Shown here: positions 18,055 to 25,746 of the stretch, piece after piece
How positions within the stretch are numbered: the first letter of the stretch is position 1
How the letters are laid out: each line of letters starts with the position of its first letter
Assembly (NCBI GenBank): GCA_002494885.1
Contig: DACV01000007.1
Span: 432,001 to 496,000 of the forward strand
Direction: 5' to 3'
From: Methanobacterium sp. UBA44
GTDB lineage: Archaea; Methanobacteriota; Methanobacteria; Methanobacteriales; Methanobacteriaceae
DNA: 64,000 nt
The notes under the pieces: generated by a model
What the model was told of the DNA's origin: nothing
The model's database searches: none
Seen by the model: the letters and a program-made list of their open reading frames with translations, nothing else
Translations under genes and position numbers: made by a program

Positions 18055-18651
18055 ATGGTAAAATTCACTACTTCAGAAATCAGGGATCTTTTAATTTCAT
18101 TAATTGTCATCTCATTTGCTTTTGCAATTCTAATAAGTGATGGCAATATAAGCACTTCCCTATCATTAATACCAATTACGATTGTTGTAGTTGGTTTTGG
18201 ATTCATATTTCATGAATTAGCCCATAAATTTGTGGCAATAAGATACGGTTTTTGGGCAGAATATAAAATGTGGATTGAAGGTCTGGTTTTATGCTTAGTT
18301 ACAGCATATTTCGGATTTCTTTTTGCAGCACCAGGTGCGGTTTATATTCATGGAGAATATATAGGTAAAAAAGAAAATGGTATAATCTCCATTGCAGGAT
18401 CAATAACCAATATTATTTTGGCCTTATTTTTCCTGCTAATTATAAAAATAACTGGACAATTTTATTACTGGGCATATTTAGGGATGTTTATAAATGGATT
18501 CCTTGCATTCTTCAATCAGCTGCCTTTTTTTGGTCTCGATGGATCTAAAGTCATAAAATGGAATCCTTTAGTCTGGATATTAATTGTGGTTATATCATTA
18601 GGATTTGTAGCCATAGGCTATTTCCCCAGCCTTTTATCATTAATACTATGA
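18055..18651 (+). CDS. Site-2 protease-like M50 metallopeptidase
   Basis: Membrane protein of 198 residues with about six helices. The zinc motif HELAHK lies in the second helix, and the third ligand motif appears as NQLPFFGLDGSKV. Intramembrane proteases of this group cut membrane-bound regulators or signal peptides. It is short and lacks PDZ domains, like other archaeal M50 proteins. It lies 24 bp before the ycaO gene, which suggests a common transcript without an obvious functional link. Confidence 0.9.
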   Translation: MVKFTTSEIRDLLISLIVISFAFAILISDGNISTSLSLIPITIVVVGFGFIFHELAHKFVAIRYGFWAEYKMWIEGLVLCLVTAYFGFLFAAPGAVYIHGEYIGKKENGIISIAGSITNIILALFFLLIIKITGQFYYWAYLGMFINGFLAFFNQLPFFGLDGSKVIKWNPLVWILIVVISLGFVAIGYFPSLLSLIL

Positions 18652-18675
18652 TTCAAAGAATTTAAGTGGTCTTAA

Positions 18676-19887
18676 ATGTTCAAAGAAGTTCCAGTAAGAT
18701 ATTTCGGATGCACTCACAGAGCAATAGCTCCAGAGGAGACAATAAAATGGGTAAAAGATAAATTAAGAGCTGCTGGAGTTACAAGAGTAACTGAAATTAC
18801 TCATCTTGACAGGATAGGAATTCCAGTTTACTCAGCAATACGTCCAACAGCAGAAGAAGGTGCTGTAAGCATATATGCCGGTAAAGGAGCTACACAAGAC
18901 CAGGCAAAAGCATCAGCAATGATGGAGGCTTTTGAAAGATATTCAGCGGAATTACAGGATAATGAAAAAAAGAATTCATTTACATGCTGCCTTTATGAAA
19001 AATCAGATGAATTTATAGACCCAAAATCTCTTATATTACCTCCGCTACCTTTTGACCCACAAAAAAAGGAATTAATCTGGGTAAAAGCAGTGAATGTTAA
19101 AGATGATGAGGAATGTTTGGTACCTGCAGATGCAGTATATCATCCCTATAATGCTACTAATAACATTAATTTGTTTAAATCCAATACTAATGGGCTTGCA
19201 TCTGGAAATAAAATAGAAGAAGCTGTATTTCACGGGATGACCGAAGTAATCGAAAGAGATGCATGGAGCTTATTTGAAATTAAAAGAAGAAAAGCACCTG
19301 AAATAAGCCTCGAAACTATTGAAAATCCCTTAATTAAAGAACTTTTAGATAAATTCAGCAAAGCAGGAGTTCATGTGAAACTTGTTGATTTAACGTCTGA
19401 TGTTGAAGCAGCTACAATCGCGGCAGTTTCGGATGATACTGTCTTAAAAGACCCTGCATTACTAACTCTCGGAGTTGGAACACATTTAGATCCTGAAATA
19501 GCCGTTATGAGGGCTTTAACAGAAGTAGCTCAGAGTCGGGCCACTCAAATCCACGGTACAAGAGAAGACACCACCCGTGCAGTTTTCATGAGAAAAGCTG
19601 GTTACGAGCGGATGAAACGCATTAATAAACACTGGTTTGGAGAATCTGAGGAAGTTGTTGATCTTGATGAAATTAAGAACCATGCAGGTAAATCATTTAA
19701 AGAAGATATCAAAACTACTTTGAATTTACTTAAAAAAGCAGACTTTGATGATGTTTTATTTGTTGACTTAACGAAACCTGAAATAGAAATACCTGTTGTA
19801 AGAGTTATAATTCCTGGAATGGAAGTTTATTCTGTTGATCCTGAAAGGGTAGGGAAGAGACTTGCCAGAAGATCAAAAAGGATTTAA
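18676..19887 (+). CDS. ycaO: YcaO-type McrA-glycine thioamidation protein (methanogenesis marker 1)
   Basis: ATP-dependent cyclodehydratase-like enzyme of 403 residues. YcaO ATP-binding elements are visible: YAGKGATQDQAKASAMMEAF followed by ERYSAE, then EVIERDAWSLFE and ALTEVAQSRATQIHG. The C-terminus RRSKRI is charged and lacks the proline-rich tail of heterocyclase YcaOs. In methanogens this family, with or without TfuA, converts a backbone glycine of methyl-CoM reductase alpha to thioglycine. No tfuA is seen next to it. Methanogen-specific, so it supports the taxonomic call. Confidence 0.92.
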   Translation: MFKEVPVRYFGCTHRAIAPEETIKWVKDKLRAAGVTRVTEITHLDRIGIPVYSAIRPTAEEGAVSIYAGKGATQDQAKASAMMEAFERYSAELQDNEKKNSFTCCLYEKSDEFIDPKSLILPPLPFDPQKKELIWVKAVNVKDDEECLVPADAVYHPYNATNNINLFKSNTNGLASGNKIEEAVFHGMTEVIERDAWSLFEIKRRKAPEISLETIENPLIKELLDKFSKAGVHVKLVDLTSDVEAATIAAVSDDTVLKDPALLTLGVGTHLDPEIAVMRALTEVAQSRATQIHGTREDTTRAVFMRKAGYERMKRINKHWFGESEEVVDLDEIKNHAGKSFKEDIKTTLNLLKKADFDDVLFVDLTKPEIEIPVVRVIIPGMEVYSVDPERVGKRLARRSKRI

Positions 19888-20048
19888 AAAAACGCTCATG
19901 GCCCTGTGCAAAAATCGGCTTATGGTTTAATAGAATTTTTATAGTAAATTTAAATGATTTAATATGTTAAACTACACATAATAATTAATAATAAACTACT
20001 ATTTCCTTTGAATTAAAGCACTAAAAAAAATGACACACTCAAACAAAC

Positions 20049-20294
20049 ATGAGTGTAAAAAAAATATTGAACTGGACATTAGCGATTTTAACTGTGTTAG
20101 TTATTGTTTCAGGACTTGGAATTAACTATTACACTACAATTGAATATCTCACCTTTGTATTATATTCTAAAAACCTGGCATTTCACCTTCATTTCCATAT
20201 TTTTATTCCTTTTCTGATTATATTTATTCTTCATATTTTTATCAATCCTGCAAAATCAAAGATTTCCTGGTTCAAGAAACAAAGTTTATTTTAA
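20049..20294 (+). CDS. Small His-rich membrane protein, cytochrome-b-like
   Basis: Protein of 81 residues with two to three hydrophobic helices (about 6-27, 33-45 and 47-67). The loop and helix HLHFHIFIPFLIIFILHIF carry four histidines spaced as in di-haem membrane anchors (DUF4405/YedZ-like). It is followed on the same strand by a broken molybdopterin oxidoreductase gene, which suggests it was that enzyme's membrane electron partner. Two related proteins are encoded convergently at 21.0-21.8 kb. Haem binding is inference. Confidence 0.6.
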   Translation: MSVKKILNWTLAILTVLVIVSGLGINYYTTIEYLTFVLYSKNLAFHLHFHIFIPFLIIFILHIFINPAKSKISWFKKQSLF

Positions 20295-20367
20295 CCTATT
20301 TCAAGGCTAGTGGCAAATAACATCAAATTTATCTCATATTTACTGAAGGAAAATATCGTTTTTTGTT

Positions 20368-21006
20368 CTGGTAATTATAATTGATCCCGGAATTTCTATT
20401 TACATTCTTGCAGGTCAATTTGGACCGTCAAAACCCATTAGATTAGATAATGTGGAAGTGAAAGAATACAGGGGAAAAACTTTCATCTGTAAATGATTTT
20501 AGAGAAAATTCAATGAAATGATCTCAATACATCCATATAACAAATTACTGGCTTGAAATTACAGGATTGATTAATGATCCTCAAAATTACACATATAATG
20601 ATATAATAAGCCGTAAACTATGAAAGTGGTTAAACTTGATTGTGTTGAGGGATGAGATGTAAATATCCATTGGAGAGGGATATTAGTAAATGATCTTATA
20701 AAAGAAGTTAATCCAAAGCCTGATGCCGACACTGTGATATTTTATACTTATGATGATTATTCAGCCTCATTTCCATTAGATTACATTAAAAATAATAACA
20801 TTTTACTTGCCAATAAAATGAACAATGTTACAATACCTGCAGAACACGGGTTTTCCTTTCCAGCTTGTAGCTGAGGGCAAATGGGGCTATAAATGGATTA
20901 AATGGGTAAAAAAATTGAATTATCCAATAATCCTGATTATAAAGAATATTGGGAAAGTAAGGGTTATTCTAATTATGAGGATTTGAATGAGAGTTTTTTA
21001 AAGTGA
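20368..21006 (+). pseudogene. Broken molybdopterin-dependent oxidoreductase (sulfite-oxidase fold)
   Basis: Joining three frames gives DPGISIYILAGQFGPSKPIR, LDNVEVKEYRG, LSSVNDFREN, ITNYWLEITGLINDPQNYTY, VVKLDCVEG, DVNIHWRGILVNDLIKEVNP, TVIFYTYDDYSASFPLDYIK and LVAEGKWGYKWIKWVKKIEL to the stop at 21006. The Cys in KLDCVEG is where this family ligates molybdenum. The start includes a membrane anchor. At least three frame changes (near 20480, 20620 and 20863) and stop codons (near 20518 and 20654) ruin it. The fold belongs to the PF00174 superfamily. Confidence 0.75.
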
Positions 21007-21019
21007 ATAGTTTAGATTT

Positions 21020-21460
21020 TCAAGCATGTAAACTTAAAACCTTCTTAATTGCTTTAAAATGGATATGAATATGGAAAATCAACGTAATTGCCATTATTAC
21101 ACCTGATTCTACATGCCAGAAGAGCAGATTAAAATCTAAGGGAAATTTAAGGGTATAATCTGATAAAAGTGACAATATTATCCCACTAATCCCTGAAAAT
21201 AGGAAGCTTCCTACGAGAATAATGCTCCATATCTGCTTAAAAGTACGTCTTTTAATTATTCCAGTGTCAAATAAAAGAAAAGTAACCAGATAAAGTATAA
21301 ATAAACCTACCATAATCTGTAAAATGTTGTATTCCGGATTATATCCTTCTCCTCTTGTTGATGAAGAATCCCGACCCCCTTGCTGATTATCATCCTGAGC
21401 ATAAACTGCAACAGGAGCTAAAATAGCCATAATAATCAAAAATATAACTATTCTTTTCAT
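21020..21460 (-). CDS. Exported His-rich membrane protein, cytochrome-b561-like
   Basis: Protein of 146 residues with a cleavable signal-like N-terminus (MKRIVIFLIIMAILAPVAVYA) and a polar stretch DDNQQGGRDSSSTRG. Three helices follow (about 47-67, 77-98 and 108-135). The last contains FWHVESG and FHIHIHFKAIKK, which places several histidines in the membrane. The motif is shared with the neighbour at 21470, so the two are paralogues. It is probably co-transcribed with that neighbour, whose stop is 9 bp from this start. Confidence 0.65.
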   Translation of the reverse strand: MKRIVIFLIIMAILAPVAVYAQDDNQQGGRDSSSTRGEGYNPEYNILQIMVGLFILYLVTFLLFDTGIIKRRTFKQIWSIILVGSFLFSGISGIILSLLSDYTLKFPLDFNLLFWHVESGVIMAITLIFHIHIHFKAIKKVLSLHA

Positions 21461-21469
21461 TATATCACA

Positions 21470-21784
21470 TTAAAGTCTTAAAGTAATTTTTTTAAATGAT
21501 TTTCGGTAAAGATAAATATGGATAAATGCGATTGAAACAAGTGCTATGCCCACTTCAACATGCCAGAACAATATTGTATATGCCAGAGTGGAATCGATAC
21601 CATATTCAATGAGAGCTGTAAGAATAAGTCCAATGGATAATAAGATTAAAGAGATTATAAGAATTATAATATTCCATATTCGGATATGGGTTACTTTGGT
21701 GATCTCATTTTCATTATAAAGGATATAAGTTATGAGATATGTAAATATAACTATAAATGATATTGGAATGAATTCATATGACAT
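21470..21784 (-). CDS. Small membrane protein, paralogue of the adjacent b-type-like protein
   Basis: Protein of 104 residues with three hydrophobic helices (about 6-24, 36-61 and 72-95). The last helix has FWHVEVGIALVSIAFIHIYL, matching the FWHVESG...IHIH element of the next gene. It lacks that protein's signal-like N-terminus and polar linker. Conserved membrane histidines suggest a cofactor role such as haem b. I do not recognise a named family. Confidence 0.6.
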   Translation of the reverse strand: MSYEFIPISFIVIFTYLITYILYNENEITKVTHIRIWNIIILIISLILLSIGLILTALIEYGIDSTLAYTILFWHVEVGIALVSIAFIHIYLYRKSFKKITLRL

Positions 21785-22074
21785 TATTATTAATATATGA
21801 CAAAACAGGTATAAATCTTAAGTTTATTACTGATTAATAGTAGCATTTAGGCAAAATTCTCTTTTTAAATGAAATTTTTGAAGATAAAAATTAAAAATAA
21901 ACAAATTAAAAGATTTGGCAGATTAAATCCCCTTAAATTTAGAAATACGCCTGTTTTTATCTGGATAATCTGTCATGTTAGTATTTACTACAGCTATTTT
22001 TATAAGATGTCTAAAAGTTAAGTATATATACATTGGAATCAATATCGTTCCTTATAAATTAAATGGAGGATTAT

Positions 22075-22635
22075 ATGAAAAAATATGCACTATTGTTAAT
22101 AGCTATTTTAGCATTAGTAGTTTTTGCATCTGGTTGTATTGGCGATAGTAATACAAATCAAACATCTCAACCTACAATACCCACAAAACAATTTTCAGGA
22201 AATGGAATATCATTCAGTTATCCTGAAAGCTGGGAGCAGCTTCAAGCAACAACACCAAATGCAATTGTAACCTTTGGAGACCCAAGTTCAGTTGATTCAG
22301 CAACAAACAACGTAAATACACTGGTTGTTATTCAGTCAATTCCATTACCTTCAGGAACCACATTAAAGGCAAATTATGATGCAACATATGCACAATACGC
22401 AGCTGCAGATTCAAGTTTCCGGCAAATATCAGATAGTACCACAACCGTTGATGGAACCACAGCCTATGTAAATACACATACGGTAAATGTTAGTGGAGTT
22501 CAAAAACAGGAAAAAGCAGTGTGGCTTGAGAAAAATGGTAAAATATATGTAATACTTGCCGGAGCGTTGCCAAGCGCCTTTGAAAGTCAACAGAAAAACT
22601 TCGATGCTATAATCAACACGTTCAAAGTACTATAG
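22075..22635 (+). CDS. PsbP-like/DUF1795 lipoprotein
   Basis: Secreted protein of about 186 residues. It starts with a lysine-rich signal peptide and the lipobox FASGC, so the Cys near residue 22 should be lipidated. The mature part after a Thr/Gln-rich linker begins NGISFSYPESWEQL and ends FDAIINTFKV, a PsbP/DUF1795-type fold found in many Methanobacterium surface proteins. GGAGG lies just before the ATG at 22075; an ATG 12 bases upstream is rejected because it overlaps that site. The function is unknown. A related domain forms the C-terminus of the HEAT protein at 42.4-43.7 kb. Confidence 0.8.
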   Translation: MKKYALLLIAILALVVFASGCIGDSNTNQTSQPTIPTKQFSGNGISFSYPESWEQLQATTPNAIVTFGDPSSVDSATNNVNTLVVIQSIPLPSGTTLKANYDATYAQYAAADSSFRQISDSTTTVDGTTAYVNTHTVNVSGVQKQEKAVWLEKNGKIYVILAGALPSAFESQQKNFDAIINTFKVL

Positions 22636-22790
22636 AAATCATTTTTTTCCCTCTTTTTTCTTTTTAATTAAAAAAATAACATCTAATTAAGGAAAACTTT
22701 ATTTTTGTGAGAATTAGATATATCTATTATTAAATTTTAAATCATCAAATTCAATTAATAATATCTTTATTTTTCAATTATGGTGGAAAT

Positions 22791-23129
22791 ATGAAACAGG
22801 TTATGGTTATAAGAATGGATCTAAAAATGGGTAAAGGAAAAACTGCTGCTCAAGCATGTCACGGAAGCTTAGGCGCATATAAACGGGCAGATGAAAGAAT
22901 TATTAAAAAATGGGAATCTGAGGGCGAAAAAAAAGTAGTAGTCAAAGCTAAAGATTTAAGAGAACTCTATGAAATATATGAACTGGTTAAAAACACAGAT
23001 ATCCCCCATTATCTGGTACAGGACGCTGGAAGGACAGAATTACCCAAAGGAACCGTAACGTGTCTTGGAATAGGTCCAGATGAAGATGAAAAGATAGATA
23101 AAATTACTAATGAATTAAAATTATTATAA
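22791..23129 (+). CDS. pth2: Peptidyl-tRNA hydrolase, archaeal type
   Basis: Protein of 112 residues, full length for Pth2. The signature RMDLKMGKGKTAAQACHGS carries the catalytic Lys and His region, and LVQDAGRTELPKGTVTCLGI is the conserved C-terminal half. It frees tRNA from stalled peptidyl-tRNAs in the cytoplasm. It heads a run of same-strand genes with mfnE, a zinc-ribbon protein and EF-1beta. Confidence 0.97.
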   Translation: MKQVMVIRMDLKMGKGKTAAQACHGSLGAYKRADERIIKKWESEGEKKVVVKAKDLRELYEIYELVKNTDIPHYLVQDAGRTELPKGTVTCLGIGPDEDEKIDKITNELKLL

Positions 23130-23140
23130 CAAGTGGTTAA

Positions 23141-23818
23141 ATGGATTGGGTAGTTAAATTAGGCGGAAGTTTATTTCCAGAAGATGCAATAAACTTTTGT
23201 AAAGCTCTTGTTGGTAAGAAGGTTCTTATTATCTGCGGTGGCGGGGAATTAGCCAATAAAATAAGGGAATATGATGATAAAATCAAATTTTCTGATACTG
23301 CAGCCCATAAAACAGCCATTCTATGCATGGATATTCTAGGAATTCTACTGGCTGATAAAATAGAAGAAGCTGAAGCTGTTTATTCATTAGGAGATGCAAC
23401 GAAAGTTTTTGATGAAGGTAAACTTCCTGTACTGCTCCCATCTAAACTATTAGAATATTTAGATCCCCTGGAGCACTCATGGAATATAACTTCAGATTCC
23501 ATATCAGTTTATATAGCATGGCTTCTTAAAACCAAAATATTAATAGTAACAAATGTAGATGGTATATATACCAAAGAACCATCACATAATGGTGCGAAAC
23601 TTATAAAAGATATAAGCGCTAAAAAACTACTAAATTTTGGTGAATCATCGGTTGATGAAAATTTACCAGAGCTTTTACTTAAATACAATTTAAATTGCTA
23701 TGTTGTTAATGGAAAATATCCTGAAAGAGCTATTTCTATAATTGAGGGTAAGAGTTCTAAATACACTTTTATTGGAGTTGAGAAAAATGCGAAGCATTTT
23801 TCGAACAGTAAAAATTAA
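23141..23818 (+). CDS. mfnE: Methanofuran-pathway amino-acid-kinase-family enzyme MfnE
   Basis: Amino acid kinase fold of 225 residues: VVKLGGSLFPEDA, VLIICGGGELANKI, ILIVTNVDGIYTKEP. In methanogens this family phosphorylates aminomethyl-furanmethanol phosphate to the diphosphate in methanofuran synthesis. It begins 11 bp after pth2. The last dozen residues (EKNAKHFSNSKN) come from the first hairpin of a repeat array that overlaps the 3' end, so the native C-terminus seems to have been extended by the repeat. Confidence 0.88.
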   Translation: MDWVVKLGGSLFPEDAINFCKALVGKKVLIICGGGELANKIREYDDKIKFSDTAAHKTAILCMDILGILLADKIEEAEAVYSLGDATKVFDEGKLPVLLPSKLLEYLDPLEHSWNITSDSISVYIAWLLKTKILIVTNVDGIYTKEPSHNGAKLIKDISAKKLLNFGESSVDENLPELLLKYNLNCYVVNGKYPERAISIIEGKSSKYTFIGVEKNAKHFSNSKN

Positions 23819-23975
23819 AAATTTTTGCAATTTGAAGAAAATCTTTGATTTCTTGAACACTGAAAAATATTAAAAATATTTTTGGAGTTGAGGAAAATCC
23901 TTTAAGATTTTTCTGAACCCTAAATCGAAGCTGACAAAAACGAAGTTTTTGTCGGTTCAAAATTGAAAACTTGGA
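23774..23975 (+). repeat. Array of tandem mini-hairpins, copy 1
   Basis: Short inverted repeats, mostly with 3-nt loops, run one after another between mfnE and the zinc-ribbon gene. Examples are GAAAAATGC-GAA-GCATTTTTC (23782-23802) and GACAAAAAC-GAA-GTTTTTGTC (23933-23953), with imperfect hairpins between them. The phrase GGAGTTGAG precedes two hairpins (23774 and 23884) and GAAC follows three. A 23-base stretch (23909-23931, core CTGAACCCYAAATCRAAGC) recurs in the second array at 45175-45197. The array ends at the RBS of the next gene. It is not a CRISPR: units are unequal and there are no spacers. Confidence 0.75.
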
Positions 23976-23984
23976 GGCAACTAA

Positions 23985-24146
23985 ATGGATAAAATTGAAT
24001 GTACATCATGTAAACAAGAAATATCACCTGTAGAGACCTGTGTAAAATTCCAGTGTCCTGAATGTGACGAAATAATTTACAGATGCCAGAAATGCAGAAC
24101 CTTTGGCCATCTTTACACATGTAAATGCGGATTTAAAGGTCCTTAA
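23985..24146 (+). CDS. Zinc-ribbon small protein upstream of EF-1beta
   Basis: Protein of 53 residues starting at an ATG with TTGGAGG upstream. Nearly all of it is a zinc-binding domain: CTSCKQ, CVKFQCPECDEIIYRCQKC and YTCKCGF, giving several CxxC pairs. It is an archaeal HVO_2753-type zinc-finger small protein sitting directly before EF-1beta. It may take part in translation or RNA binding; that is inference from position. Confidence 0.85.
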   Translation: MDKIECTSCKQEISPVETCVKFQCPECDEIIYRCQKCRTFGHLYTCKCGFKGP

Positions 24147-24203
24147 TTAAAACTAAAAAATTGATAAAATATCTGATTATTATAAAATAACACGGTGATT
24201 GAG

Positions 24204-24473
24204 ATGGGAGACGTAGTAGCAACAATAAAATTAATGCCAGAAAGCCCTGATGTTGATTTAGAGAAAATGAAAGAAGATGTTAAAGCATCAATTCCTGAAG
24301 GTGCAGAATTCCACAAAATAGAAGAAGAACCAATTGCATTTGGCCTTGTAGCTCTTAATGTAATGGTTGTTGTGGGCGACGCTGAAGGTGGAACCGAAAA
24401 AGTTGAAGAAAACCTCGCCAAAATAGAAGGCGTCAGCACTGTAGAAGTTACAGATACAAGAAGACTGATGTAG
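24204..24473 (+). CDS. ef1b: Translation elongation factor aEF-1 beta
   Basis: Protein of 89 residues, the standard size of archaeal EF-1beta. It begins MGDVVATIKLMPESPDVDLE and has the typical ferredoxin-like fold ending VEGVSTVEVTDTRRLM. It exchanges GDP for GTP on EF-1alpha. The ATG at 24204 has GGTGA upstream; a GTG at 24195 lies on that site and is rejected. Confidence 0.95.
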   Translation: MGDVVATIKLMPESPDVDLEKMKEDVKASIPEGAEFHKIEEEPIAFGLVALNVMVVVGDAEGGTEKVEENLAKIEGVSTVEVTDTRRLM

Positions 24474-24636
24474 TCTTTAATTTATTACTTTTTATTTCTG
24501 ATTTCAATCCATCTTTATCTTCTTTTTTTAAGAGGTTTATTTTCAGGTAAAACGCTGGATTTGATTCCCTGTGGCTCTGGACCTTTATGTTCACATCCAT
24601 TAGCTATGCTTATACATAAAGCGCTGTTAATCAAAC

Positions 24637-25071
24637 CTATATGGCTGAAAGCGGGAAAAAAGATATTTGAAGGAGCAACTTTGCTATATATAGCGGTACA
24701 ATGAATGAAGTTATTCCAATTGCTACACTAATCCCTATTCTCCCTGTAATTAATGTATAAATATCGGGGATTAATGCTGTGAGTATAGAACCTAATCCAA
24801 AAACAACTGCAGCAATAATAATCATTATACATCGGCCATACTTATCTACAAGGACTCCACTGATACTCGCACCAATTACAGCCCCTATTAATACTGCACT
24901 AACTACAATTTCCTGAGCAGTGGTGGAGAGAGCAAATGCTTCTCTAATGAAGAGTATTGCACCTGAGATTACCTAGTATCGTATCCAAATTAATAATCCC
25001 CCAATTGCAGTAATAACTGCAATTATAATTACAAATCGGTTATTTTCGTTAATTTTGGCTTTTTTACCCAT
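24637..25071 (-). pseudogene. Remnant of a sugar-porter MFS transporter
   Basis: The minus strand starts with ATG at 25071 after a GGAGG (MGKKAKINENNRFVIIIAVI) and reaches the sugar-porter motif region GGLL. It then runs into TAG near 24972 where FGYDTG is expected. In another frame it continues ISGAILFIREAFALSTTAQE and the MFS signature GVLVDKYGR, to TSFIVPLYIA. A further shift near 24680 leads to APSNI and then unrelated sequence. Only the first four to five helices of about twelve are represented. Non-functional. Confidence 0.8.
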
Positions 25072-25082
25072 AGATAACCTCC

Positions 25083-25390
25083 TTTTTAAGGATAAATGAC
25101 ATATTGAAAAATATTGAATTTTATAAGATCACTAATTAGTAATACTAATTAATTATTATATATTAATTATAATTTTCATGAATACAATCTTAAAAAATCA
25201 TATTTATAAGCCCTCATATTGAACTAAAAGACAATAATAACTCTTAATATTAACATATAGGATTATTGAATGATATTTATCGAAAATAATTCTTAAAAAT
25301 GAGTATCAAGATTTAAGAGCTTAATAGTGAACAGATTAACTGAATTATTAAGGCAAATATTATAATAATTATTTAATATAAAGTATTACT
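25083..25390. other. AT-rich intergenic region, no gene seen
   Basis: About 300 bp with no supported gene, RNA or repeat. It contains TATA-like stretches that could serve the remnant transporter (minus) or the small membrane protein (plus). Confidence 0.4.
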
Positions 25391-25603
25391 ATGAGTTCTG
25401 AAGTTTTATTAATATTATTTATCTGTTTTTTATTTGGACAATTTATTTTTTTAAAGGGCTTTCAGGAAAATTTAGGCATAATGGACATTATTCTAATATT
25501 CCTCGGATTCACAGGATTTTTTATTGGATTTGTGCTTATTTTTGTATTAATAAATAATTTAATAAAATGGATTTTCAGTAATCTAACCAAGTTAAGGGAT
25601 TAA
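25391..25603 (+). CDS. Small two-helix membrane protein, unknown
   Basis: Protein of 70 residues with two strong hydrophobic segments (about 3-20 and 28-57) and a charged end (SNLTKLRD). There is no recognisable family, no clear RBS, and no operon partner within 120 bp. It may be a genuine small membrane protein or chance coding. Confidence 0.4.
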   Translation: MSSEVLLILFICFLFGQFIFLKGFQENLGIMDIILIFLGFTGFFIGFVLIFVLINNLIKWIFSNLTKLRD

Positions 25604-25746
25604 AATAGAATTATAATATTTTGTAGTGAGTATTCACAGATTAAACAGTTTTTAAAGCCATAAGTTTAAATTGGAAAGAATTAAAGTAATATTGCAAATA
25701 ATACTGATACCATTTTAGTTAATAATCACACAGGAGGGCTGAAAAA

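Noticed and set aside
24637..24825. A 62-residue MFS-like gene
   Set aside because: It is part of the damaged transporter, not an independent gene.
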